Below, piece after piece: positions 13,686 to 21,313 of a DNA stretch of 32,301 bases. The notes under the pieces were generated by a model that ran no database searches, was not told the origin of the DNA, and saw only the letters and a list, made by a program, of their open reading frames with translations. Source of the stretch: a virus; the IMG/VR virus record IMGVR_UViG_3300018048_000028, positions 1 through 32,301 of that record, one strand, 5' to 3'. Every line of letters starts with the position of its first letter. The first letter of the stretch is position 1. The translations under genes and the position numbers were made by a program.

Positions 13686-16600
13686 ATGGCTAACAGCTTA
13701 TCTGATAAGGCGGTATATATATACGATATATTTTTTAGTGCAGACATAACCTCTGGTAAGCTAGAGTCACAGCTAAAAAACTCATCTTTAAACAGGTTAG
13801 CTTTCGAGGAAGTTATATCGTATCCAAACTTATTGGATGCAATGAAGTCGCACGATAGATACGATGAGCTTATTGGAATTGAAACGTTTGCCTATACTTT
13901 AATATCGCAAAACGTTACAAGAGAGGAGAATTCTAAGCTAGAATCTAACGCATATCTAGTAATCACAGACATATCTACTGATCATGATGATTTTAAAGCT
14001 TTCCTAAAAACCGTTTCAGGTCACATTGGATTTGGCTTGATAATGAATAACGTTAAGACGGCTTACGATGTAGCTGGAAACGATCATGCTGTTTCGTTGA
14101 TACTTAATAATGACGAGTCTATAAAAGCCTTGTTGAATAGTGAATATGCATTAAAGGCTTTTGGTCAAACTCCAGCAGCTTCTGCCGCTATATTTCAAAA
14201 TACCGAAATATTCAAAAGTTTAAGAACTAGCCTTTTGTTCGAGCAAAAAGATGAGTTGCCATCAACTTTAAGCTCTGATACTTATGTAGAATATATTGGA
14301 GGAAGGTATTTCACAAAGCCAAACGGCAGTCATTCCTACATGTACATGTCTGAGGACATGATTAACTGGGAAACAATCGTTCATCCAGGATACAGTTTTA
14401 GTTATAGCCCTATTTTTGACACTATAGCTTACGACGAAATAAATAAAGCTTGGTTTTTCATTAGCCGAGATTCTGGAGCACCCCCATTTTTTACAAAAGA
14501 TTTTGTTACCTGGGAGAATGTAACTGCTTCTATGGGTAATGATGGATGTATATCTATAACAAACTTCAATAATAAAATTATAGTTAGTTATAGAGCCTCA
14601 TCTAATAACTGGAGAACTGGGCAGATTAGCTACGCTGAAGGTCAGGCAGGATACACGTTAAATGACATTTCTATAATGCCAAACAATCTTGGCTATTATT
14701 ACTTTAGAAAAGGTCATCCCGAATATTTGTTTATGGGAGACGGAAACCACTACTACAGGCTTTTAAACACCTCCTACGAGTACTCAACTAACTTCTGGGC
14801 TAATGACGCATCCTCAAGTTATAGGGGAATTAGAGGTATTTCTTGGGCTAATGACAGGTATTACTACACTCATTACTATTCAACTTCAGGTGACACTAGA
14901 ATTGGGGTAGGGGTAATAAATCCTACCTTAGAGCATTTTCAGGGAGTCCATGATAGAAAACACTATTGGCTTCATTACGAAGGCACTGGTCATACTAGAG
15001 TTTTATACGCAAATGGAGTTTACATTACAAATGTTCCAGGTGGATATGCAATTAGTTTAAATGGTTTTGTTTGGGATAAGAAGCTCTTTGATATCACTTA
15101 TTCTTATAATTTAGGGGCTGTTGATCAAAGGGGGATAGTTGGACACATACCTTCTACTAGTTTTGTTTTGACTTCTTATGACGCAACAAGCACATTAATT
15201 GTAGAAGTTACTACAACCACAACTACGACTGCTGCACCTGCTGCTAATTTACCAGAATTCATAACTAATTTAAACTGTTTAGTTGACACTACTCAAGCTA
15301 GTGTTGTTGACTATAATGGTTTAAAAATGCTCTTCAACGGAGAGACTGAGTATAAAAACACAAATTACGTATTGACTAATGGTCAATATAAAATATTAAA
15401 TGTTCCTGAGCAATATCCTATAGCGGTATTGAATAAGGGAAAATACAATGCTATACATTACACTGGATTAAGCTCTAAAAGACACTTGATAAAAGTACGT
15501 GGAACTGAAGCTGACCAACCTTACGATTTTTTCTATGGAGACGTCACCATTAATGTCACTGGGAACTTCGGAAGGGTTAGTCTTTATTATTACAAGACTC
15601 CTGAAAACCAAGGTTATCTTGGAATGGAACAAATATTTGTTCATCAAGACTACCTTTCTAATGGAGGGACAACAACTTCAGATGTTTTAAATACGGTTGC
15701 TAATACTAACATATATTCTTCTTCTATAAGAAACTTTGATTGCGTAGGCAATGAAGCTTTAGAGAAAGGAGAGGCTCCGTTAGTTGTTTATACCACCACA
15801 ACAACAACAGCTACTCCTTCATACACGGTACTAGCTCAGGAAACAACAACCACAACAGAGGCTCCGTTTAATTATGGAGACGAAAACTATACTACGGCTA
15901 TTGATGTTTCAACATCAGTTGCTCATGATGTGGCTTTAGATGTTAATGGTAAGCTTACTTTTGACGGAACTAGTTTGGAATCATTGTCATTGTCTGGAAG
16001 CAGACTATGTTTAGGAACTGGTACTTATATATTTAATGTGGCAGAAGACCAGCCTATAGCTATAGAAGGTGCAACGAGCTCTCCTTTTTTTGGACCTCAA
16101 CACTCACGAATTAGTTACGCTGGAGACTTTTACAAAAGAAGCGTTAAATCTATAAATAATGTTCCTTATTATTTCTACCACGGACAAGTGATCGTTATTG
16201 TTGATGATATATTTTCAACAGTAAATCTTTATAGTTTCACTAATGGCTATGCTGGAGGTGAAAATGGGTTTAGCTTTAGCCGAGTAACAACAACTACTAC
16301 GGCAGCCCCAACAACAACAACAACTACAACTGATTCAAATCTTACCTACACAAGATGTCTTGATTCTGATGTTTCGATAACTGTTGATGCAGGAAATCTT
16401 ATACTAGATGGAGATCCACATAATGCAAATATTAAGTATGGATTGAACACGGGAGTAACTCTTTTAAGAAACGTTCCTCAATCACATCCAATTGCAATAT
16501 TAAACTATGGTAAGTGGGATAAGATAAAATACTCTGGAAAAGGGTTAAGTAGTGTTTCTCACATTGCTCCAGATGGAAAACAATACTCGTATTTCCATGG

Positions 16601-17219
16601 AGATGTATTTATAACTGTATTGGGTGATTTTGGATTAGTTAGTTTTGATTGCGCTAATGACGGATACATGGGGGGTGAAAATAAATTAATATTCACCGAT
16701 AACTGTTTCCCAAATGTAGCTCCAACAACAACTACCACTACAACTGCTGATCCGTTATTTAATTACACCACTACAACTACAGGCGCACCTACAACAACAA
16801 CAACAACAACGGCTGCTCCTACAACAACAACAACTACTACAGCTACACCAACGGAAGCTGAGTTCTGCTTAATTAGTGGAGCTACAGGAAACACCGTTTC
16901 TTATGGAGGAGGAGAGTATGCTTTTAATGGAAATTCTGGATTATACGGAATGACCACGGGAACTTACACTTTTAAAGATGTAAGCGCTTCTCATCCAATA
17001 GCATTTTTGAATTACGGAAAAACTAGTAATGTGACTTACACTGGTCAATATGCTGTTGGAAACAAAACAGGGCTTGACGGAAATGAATATCCATATTACT
17101 ATGGTAATGTTACAGTTACAGTGACTGGAGATTTTGATTTCCTTTCATACGAATGTTACTACCACGGCTACATGGGTGGCGAAAATAATATTATCTTTGA
17201 TAACACAAATTGTACGTAA
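13686..17219 (+). CDS. Giant fibre protein: propeller plus four cupredoxin-like repeats
   Basis: This 1177-residue protein has an N-terminal helical domain (about 1-185). A beta-rich domain of about 300 residues follows, with blade-like repeats (MYMSEDMINWETIVHPG, FFTKDFVTWENV) suggesting a propeller. Four homologous domains come next, separated by poly-Thr linkers: about 522-698, 727-866, 886-1008 and 1058-1177. Each repeats P.A......Y.G, then Y.YGDV.ITV.G, then GY.GGEN. The last carries His1103 (SHPIAFLN) and CYYHGYM with Cys1157, His1160 and Met1163, the ligand arrangement of type-1 copper cupredoxins with a C-x2-H-x2-M loop. The third keeps His934, Cys989 and Met995 but has Asp992. The first two have lost the ligands. 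Related cupredoxin-like domains occur in marine phage tail proteins. Copper binding is a prediction; a purely structural adhesin is the alternative. Confidence 0.75.
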   Translation: MANSLSDKAVYIYDIFFSADITSGKLESQLKNSSLNRLAFEEVISYPNLLDAMKSHDRYDELIGIETFAYTLISQNVTREENSKLESNAYLVITDISTDHDDFKAFLKTVSGHIGFGLIMNNVKTAYDVAGNDHAVSLILNNDESIKALLNSEYALKAFGQTPAASAAIFQNTEIFKSLRTSLLFEQKDELPSTLSSDTYVEYIGGRYFTKPNGSHSYMYMSEDMINWETIVHPGYSFSYSPIFDTIAYDEINKAWFFISRDSGAPPFFTKDFVTWENVTASMGNDGCISITNFNNKIIVSYRASSNNWRTGQISYAEGQAGYTLNDISIMPNNLGYYYFRKGHPEYLFMGDGNHYYRLLNTSYEYSTNFWANDASSSYRGIRGISWANDRYYYTHYYSTSGDTRIGVGVINPTLEHFQGVHDRKHYWLHYEGTGHTRVLYANGVYITNVPGGYAISLNGFVWDKKLFDITYSYNLGAVDQRGIVGHIPSTSFVLTSYDATSTLIVEVTTTTTTTAAPAANLPEFITNLNCLVDTTQASVVDYNGLKMLFNGETEYKNTNYVLTNGQYKILNVPEQYPIAVLNKGKYNAIHYTGLSSKRHLIKVRGTEADQPYDFFYGDVTINVTGNFGRVSLYYYKTPENQGYLGMEQIFVHQDYLSNGGTTTSDVLNTVANTNIYSSSIRNFDCVGNEALEKGEAPLVVYTTTTTTATPSYTVLAQETTTTTEAPFNYGDENYTTAIDVSTSVAHDVALDVNGKLTFDGTSLESLSLSGSRLCLGTGTYIFNVAEDQPIAIEGATSSPFFGPQHSRISYAGDFYKRSVKSINNVPYYFYHGQVIVIVDDIFSTVNLYSFTNGYAGGENGFSFSRVTTTTTAAPTTTTTTTDSNLTYTRCLDSDVSITVDAGNLILDGDPHNANIKYGLNTGVTLLRNVPQSHPIAILNYGKWDKIKYSGKGLSSVSHIAPDGKQYSYFHGDVFITVLGDFGLVSFDCANDGYMGGENKLIFTDNCFPNVAPTTTTTTTADPLFNYTTTTTGAPTTTTTTTAAPTTTTTTTATPTEAEFCLISGATGNTVSYGGGEYAFNGNSGLYGMTTGTYTFKDVSASHPIAFLNYGKTSNVTYTGQYAVGNKTGLDGNEYPYYYGNVTVTVTGDFDFLSYECYYHGYMGGENNIIFDNTNCT
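15209..16857 (+). repeat. Poly-threonine (ACN) linker tracts
   Basis: Four linker zones of ACA/ACT/ACC/ACG triplets separate the domains of the 1177-residue protein, at about 15209-15235, 15792-15870, 16287-16335 and 16719-16857. Protein units such as TTTTTTTAAP recur, and the last linker holds several such blocks. These form flexible, probably extended spacers. Runs of one triplet type are prone to slippage, so linker length may vary between isolates. Confidence 0.85.
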
Positions 17220-17232
17220 AAAATAACACAAA

Positions 17233-17709
17233 ATGGCAAGACAAGGAATTGATTTAGGAACCGCTGGAGACTTAAATACTGGCGACAACATAAGAGATGC
17301 ATTCGATAAGGTTAACGATAACTTTGTTGAGGTTTACTCTGATATAGTCAATCTACAGAATGATGACGCTAATGACGTAACTAAGGTTAATAACAGAACT
17401 GGAGACGTTGTTTTGGATATTAATGACGCAAAATATGCAGTTTTTGTAATTAGTGCTGATACAACTGCGGTTGCTGGTGGACTATATGTTCTTACCGCAA
17501 ATCTAGTGTTGTCTTTGCCTGCTTCTCCTGCTGTTGGGGATAGTGTAAAAATATCAAACTTATCTCAGGTGGATACATGTACTCTTGCCAGAAACGGACA
17601 GTTGATACTAGGATCAGGATCTGATTTAACATTAGATAACAGGTATAGCTCATTTGAGATGGTATTTACAGGAGCGTTAAAAGGTTGGGTAATAATCGGT
17701 CAAAACTAA
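17233..17709 (+). CDS. Short fibre protein with trimerisation-type N-terminus, 158 aa
   Basis: MARQGIDLGTAGDLNTGDNI followed by DAFDKVNDNFVEVYSDI is a common opening of phage fibre and baseplate-associated proteins: a GT.GDN.RDAF.K.N.NF.E.Y motif leading into a helix. VNNRTGDVVLDINDA (about residues 52-66) is another widespread fibre element. The remaining 90 residues form a compact beta-rich domain (FVISADTTAVAGGLYVLTAN, then GDSVKISNL). It begins 13 bases after the giant fibre gene and 6 bases before the paralogous adhesin pair. I infer a small trimeric connector or tip protein of the same appendage. Confidence 0.7.
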   Translation: MARQGIDLGTAGDLNTGDNIRDAFDKVNDNFVEVYSDIVNLQNDDANDVTKVNNRTGDVVLDINDAKYAVFVISADTTAVAGGLYVLTANLVLSLPASPAVGDSVKISNLSQVDTCTLARNGQLILGSGSDLTLDNRYSSFEMVFTGALKGWVIIGQN

Positions 17710-17715
17710 TAAACT

Positions 17716-18624
17716 ATGGCGAATTTATCATCATTTTTTGGAGACGCTCAAGGAAGCGGAGCTGACACCTCGTTAATAACAGACCCTAGAAAATTACCTA
17801 TATCTCATAATAATAACCCATTATACTATAAGTATGGAGATAGCCATACTTGGCATGGAGACCATGAAAATGATTTTTGGTATTACTCTTATAACAACAC
17901 AGGACAATCAACTAATGGGGATCCTTATACTGCACCTAGTGGGAGGACTAATACATTAGATAACGCTGGCACTTTAGTTTCTAGTACTACGTTTCCTAGA
18001 TTAGGAGCTGATTGGAATCAATACGACTCTGCAACTTATGCAGGTGAGTGGATAACGATAATGGATCACTCTAACGAGGCTGGTAATTTGTGTTATGTAA
18101 AAGGGTTTGGAGCTAATCAAGCGACTTACGATTTAACCACAGGAGACAAACCTATTTCTAAGATTAGAATTACTGTTGATGGAAGTGCATATACATTTCA
18201 AGTTCAATTAAGAACTCATAATGACGTAAACTCTAGTACTTTAGGTTATCAGCATCCAGAATGGGGGCATTTTGGAAAAAGTGGTGCTTGGTATACTAGT
18301 TCTTATGGAGCTAGAGTTGGTAACTTTCCAGGAGCTGCATATGGTGACTTTGTTGATAGAAACTGGTTTAATTACGATCAAGAGGATGAATTTGGAGTTT
18401 ATGACTGGAATTCTAGAGGAACTACATATCTATTACATCCGTCATGGTTTGTTGAAGGAAGAAGACCTTCTGTAAGATATGAGAACAGTATCAAAGTAGA
18501 ATGTGCAATCAATAAATATACCGACACAGTTACTAACGGCACAGGGTCAGCAGGGGTTGGTACTCACAGATACACTCATAGGGCATATGCAAAAAGAATT
18601 GTAGATCCTATAGTAATCATTTAA
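17716..18624 (+). CDS. Adhesin-like paralog A, 302 aa
   Basis: First of two tandem paralogs. Both begin MANLSSFFGDA and share, in order, a D.FW......G block, a W(I/L)TI.D....G..C...GF segment, (K/S).(R)IT(V/I)DG.AYT, a P.VR(Y/F)ENS(I/L)KVE segment and a C-terminal HAY-like strand ending in VII or VTI. The middle third diverges strongly (QHPEWGHFGKSGAWYTSSYG here). The composition is aromatic- and Gly-rich with no catalytic motif, so a receptor-binding or tip domain is likely. The pairing of conserved ends with a variable centre fits adhesins that diversify to change host range. The family is not recognised by name. Confidence 0.7.
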   Translation: MANLSSFFGDAQGSGADTSLITDPRKLPISHNNNPLYYKYGDSHTWHGDHENDFWYYSYNNTGQSTNGDPYTAPSGRTNTLDNAGTLVSSTTFPRLGADWNQYDSATYAGEWITIMDHSNEAGNLCYVKGFGANQATYDLTTGDKPISKIRITVDGSAYTFQVQLRTHNDVNSSTLGYQHPEWGHFGKSGAWYTSSYGARVGNFPGAAYGDFVDRNWFNYDQEDEFGVYDWNSRGTTYLLHPSWFVEGRRPSVRYENSIKVECAINKYTDTVTNGTGSAGVGTHRYTHRAYAKRIVDPIVII

Positions 18625-18635
18625 AAAACAAACTC

Positions 18636-19490
18636 ATGGCAAATTTATCATCATTTTTCGGAGACGCAGTCTCTTCAGGAACATCTTCTGAAATAACAGA
18701 TGCGTCTAAAATACCTTTTCGAGCTACATTTACACCAAATTATGTTTTGAATGGAAGCAACTCAACCTATCACGATGGACAAGATACTTTTTGGAACACT
18801 GCTGATTACAATGGTTCTGGAGGAGGCGCATCAAGATTGTTTCAATCAAACTTTGTTCAAGACACTGCTGGAGTTGCAGATACATGGCTAACCATTACAG
18901 ACGTCACAAGCAAATCAGGATATTGGTGTTGGGCAACTGGCTTTTCTGGTCATTTAATTTCTGATTGGGGGACTACTCCTGTACACTCTTCTTTAAGAAT
19001 AACTATCGATGGCACGGCTTATACTAGAGGTGCTGACTTAATTAGATCTGACTGCAACACTGCATCTAACCTAAGCTGGTGCCGTCCTTTTTGGGGGTGG
19101 ACTGCTGAAAATGATTCGAATATTCAAAATCACTACTATCAAAGTTGGGCTGCTCTATCTGGTCCATCTGGTAGAATGACTCAACCTATAATTAGGAGTG
19201 GCGAGATGTCTAATATGGTTGGAGGAACAACACCATCAAATTTAGGAACACCAGATGTTTTTTATGCTCATCAAACTACTTATTTAAAAGGTAGGGACCA
19301 TTACGAAATGTGGGGTTTGCCAAAAGTTAGGTTTGAAAATAGCTTGAAGGTAGAGGCTAAAATAAGCGTTCCACACCCTTCAATTGCAGCAGGTACAAAC
19401 ATTGGAGGAGCAACGCCTACCACAAATCAACATTATTATTCTGATCACGCTTATAGCTATCATTATTACGATACACCTGTTACGATTTAA
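18636..19490 (+). CDS. Adhesin-like paralog B, 284 aa
   Basis: Second tandem paralog, 11 bases after the first. It keeps MANLSSFFGDA, DTFWNTADYNGSGG, DTWLTITDVTSKSGYWCW, LRITIDGTAYT, PKVRFENSLKVE and a C-terminal DHAYSYHYYDTPVTI. It differs in the centre (RSDCNTASNLSWCRPFWGWT), where it has extra Cys and Trp residues. It probably arose by duplication of its neighbour. Both end the fibre block; the next gene follows a 42-base AT-rich gap. A role in host recognition is inferred from context, aromatic composition and the duplicated, centre-variable pattern. Confidence 0.7.
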   Translation: MANLSSFFGDAVSSGTSSEITDASKIPFRATFTPNYVLNGSNSTYHDGQDTFWNTADYNGSGGGASRLFQSNFVQDTAGVADTWLTITDVTSKSGYWCWATGFSGHLISDWGTTPVHSSLRITIDGTAYTRGADLIRSDCNTASNLSWCRPFWGWTAENDSNIQNHYYQSWAALSGPSGRMTQPIIRSGEMSNMVGGTTPSNLGTPDVFYAHQTTYLKGRDHYEMWGLPKVRFENSLKVEAKISVPHPSIAAGTNIGGATPTTNQHYYSDHAYSYHYYDTPVTI

Positions 19491-19532
19491 TTTCGTAACT
19501 TGTGTAGTGTTATTTTAATTTAATATAATTTT

Positions 19533-20198
19533 ATGAAAGCTAACACTATATATTGGGATAAGTATCATGAGCATCTTGATTACGGGGTTGAAGATTTCTT
19601 TGTTAGTTGTGTAAAGAAAAAGCCATATTGGTTCTCTTCTTTAAAAAAACAGCAAATAAATGTAAATCAGAACATGAACGTCAAGACTTGTCCTTCATTT
19701 ATAGATGTTTTCAAAAAAAGCATGTTATACAAGGCGCCTAGTGATCTTGTTTTTTCTATTAGAAATAAAGCTGTGACCGTTCATACGCCAGATAATTTAA
19801 ACGATTGGTTTTTGGTTACAAGTCATACAAATAATGAGCATTACAATCAAATGGGTGATGAATGGAATAAAAATCTTTACAATATAAAATTAAATCCAAG
19901 TATAAAGTTTTCTAGCAAAAAACAAATTGATTTGGTTTTTATGGATTCCATTTATTATAATTACAATAAAGGAATTATGGTGGCTCCAGGGACAATGACA
20001 ATAAATCCAAAGGTGGTATTGCAGCCAAACTTGAATATGTTTATTGACGTTTCGGAAGATAGAGATGTTTTAATAAAAGCAGGTGAAGTTATTTCTATGG
20101 TCTACTTTCCAGAAGGCATTCCTATTTTTGAAAAGAGAAAAATAATAGACACCCCTAAGAGAAAGTTCATTGGAGATTACATTTATAGAACAAAATGA
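19533..20198 (+). CDS. Uncharacterised protein, 221 aa, start of the packaging block
   Basis: First gene after the fibre block. It contains NVKTCPSFIDVFKKSMLYKA then PSDLVFSI, MVAPGTMTINPKVV and VLIKAGEVISMVYFPEG. The sequence CP.f.d......y...P.D and later a P....p and IKAGE...MvyF pattern resembles a group of uncharacterised proteins carried by marine phages, often near structural genes; I name no family. No signal, membrane span or active site is visible. Its stop overlaps the start of the 72-residue gene by 4 bases, placing it in the same operon as the terminase. Its leader region lacks a TAnnTTTG box. Confidence 0.65.
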   Translation: MKANTIYWDKYHEHLDYGVEDFFVSCVKKKPYWFSSLKKQQINVNQNMNVKTCPSFIDVFKKSMLYKAPSDLVFSIRNKAVTVHTPDNLNDWFLVTSHTNNEHYNQMGDEWNKNLYNIKLNPSIKFSSKKQIDLVFMDSIYYNYNKGIMVAPGTMTINPKVVLQPNLNMFIDVSEDRDVLIKAGEVISMVYFPEGIPIFEKRKIIDTPKRKFIGDYIYRTK

Positions 20199-20413
20199 AA
20201 CACATTAGAAAAATATCTGTAGGAGCAAACTACAAGGATGCTATGCATTATATGATCGACCAGCAAGTTATGGGGGGCGATTGGACAATACACGCTGTTA
20301 CACAAGACGATCTTAGCTATAATGTATGGATACAAAAAGGCGATGAAATTAAAAAATGGAAAGAATTCAATAAGAATATGCCTATAACAATCGAATATAA
20401 TGTCAACTTTTAA
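20195..20413 (+). CDS. Small conserved phage protein, 72 aa
   Basis: MKHIRKISVGANYKDAMHYM then WTIHAVTQDDLSYNVWIQKG and KEFNKNMPITIEYNVNF. This I(R)K.S.G..YK.AMHY ... IH.I ... WKEFN.NMPI.IEY.. layout is a pattern I recognise from many phages of Bacteroidota, often close to the terminase genes, with no known role. It is compact and beta-rich, without a membrane span. It is coupled to both neighbours, by a 4-base overlap upstream and a 14-base overlap downstream. Given the size and conservation, a small virion or packaging-associated protein is plausible. Confidence 0.75.
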   Translation: MKHIRKISVGANYKDAMHYMIDQQVMGGDWTIHAVTQDDLSYNVWIQKGDEIKKWKEFNKNMPITIEYNVNF

Positions 20414-20960
20414 TCCATTACGAAAGTTTTTAATTACACCTAGCGGAAACTCAGAATACAATAGAGAAAAAAAAGGAGTAATAGTAACTTCTTCTATAGA
20501 AAATCACAAAGACGTAAACCGAATTGGTAGGGTTGAAAATGTTCCTATAGACTATGACGGAGAGATATCTATTGGAGATCTAGTTGTTATTCACCATAAC
20601 GTCTTCAGATCTTACTACGACATGAAGGGTTATGAGAGAAAAAGTAGGGAGTATTTCAAAGATAATCTGTATCTTGTAGATTTAAACCAAATATATCTTG
20701 TTAAGAAAAATAATAACTGGAATAGTTTTGATCATTTTTGTTTTGTCACTCCGAAGAAGGAGGCGCAAAAAATGGTTACGCTAGGAGATTATGAATCTAA
20801 CCAGGGCTTTGTGTCTTATTCAAATAAAGACTTAGAGGCTAGAGGGATAAGCGAGGGAGATGAAATCGTGTTTGTTGATGATAGTGAATACGAATTTGAG
20901 ATAGACGAAGTAAAGATGTATCGAATGAAGACTAATGATATTTGTATTAAATTAAATTAA
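20400..20960 (+). CDS. Tandem GroES-like fold protein, 186 aa
   Basis: The sequence reads as two GroES-type folds in tandem. Domain 1 (about 1-103) has NPLRKFLITPSGN, a loop with KKGVIVTSS, RIGRVENVP, IGDLVVIHHN (58-67) and a closing YLVDLNQIYLVKK (91-103). Domain 2 (about 109-186) has FCFVTPKKE, then GDEIVFVDDSEYEFEIDEVK (153-172) and MKTNDICIKL at the end. The last 33 residues align without gaps with the last part of the groES product from its own GDEI. Distant GroES-like proteins that replace the host co-chaperonin are known in T4-type phages. Whether this one works with GroEL or is a structural protein is open. It sits just before the terminase genes, away from the groEL operon. Confidence 0.65.
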   Translation: MSTFNPLRKFLITPSGNSEYNREKKGVIVTSSIENHKDVNRIGRVENVPIDYDGEISIGDLVVIHHNVFRSYYDMKGYERKSREYFKDNLYLVDLNQIYLVKKNNNWNSFDHFCFVTPKKEAQKMVTLGDYESNQGFVSYSNKDLEARGISEGDEIVFVDDSEYEFEIDEVKMYRMKTNDICIKLN

Positions 20961-20961
20961 A

Positions 20962-21036
20962 ATGGATAAAGATTACTGGTACGCTACAACTACGTTCTCA
21001 GGAGGCTTTGAGTACACTTATGTCAAAAGATATTAA
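20962..21036 (+). CDS. Possible micro-gene, 24 aa
   Basis: A 24-codon frame MDKDYWYATTTFSGGFEYTY then VKRY starts right after the tandem GroES-like gene (TAA, A, ATG) and ends 17 bases inside the next gene. The aromatic-rich sequence and tight spacing match the coupled style of this operon, and without it there would be an otherwise unexplained 59-base gap. Being so short, it could equally be a chance frame. Confidence 0.35.
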   Translation: MDKDYWYATTTFSGGFEYTYVKRY

Positions 21037-21313
21037 AGAAACCATAGAAAGAGTCATTGCTGCTGGAGAAAAGGCGGTAGAAGAGCTTATTAAGGTTGCT
21101 CATGACGAAATCATTACTGACGATCCAGAACAGGATTTGGCTGCGGACAGACTTAAAAATGCAGCTGCAACTAAGAAGCTAGCGATCTTTGATGCTTTTG
21201 AAATACTGAATAGAATTCAATTAGAGAGAGATAAGTTAGAGAATAATGATGAATCACAAGACAAAAAAGACGTCGGATTCCAGAGCTTTGCAGAGTCTAG
21301 AGGAAGAAAATAA
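21020..21313 (+). CDS. Putative small terminase or terminase-associated protein, 97 aa
   Basis: An all-helical acidic protein (MSKDIKETIERVIAAGEKAV, then DLAADRLKNAAATKKLAIFD and AFEILNRIQLERDKL). I start it at the ATG at 21020 because the earlier in-frame start would be a TTG. No helix-turn-helix is apparent, so the call as small terminase rests on its position directly ahead of the large terminase and on its size. The block DLAADRLKNAAATKKLAIFDA is one I have seen in phage proteins next to terminases. Its 3' end overlaps the large terminase by 68 bases in another frame, a long overlap that enforces joint evolution of the two ends. Confidence 0.6.
   Translation: MSKDIKETIERVIAAGEKAVEELIKVAHDEIITDDPEQDLAADRLKNAAATKKLAIFDAFEILNRIQLERDKLENNDESQDKKDVGFQSFAESRGRK

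Noticed and set aside
15209-16857. CRISPR-like or satellite DNA
   Set aside because: The repeats are in-frame threonine codons of one open reading frame, without spacers of constant length.
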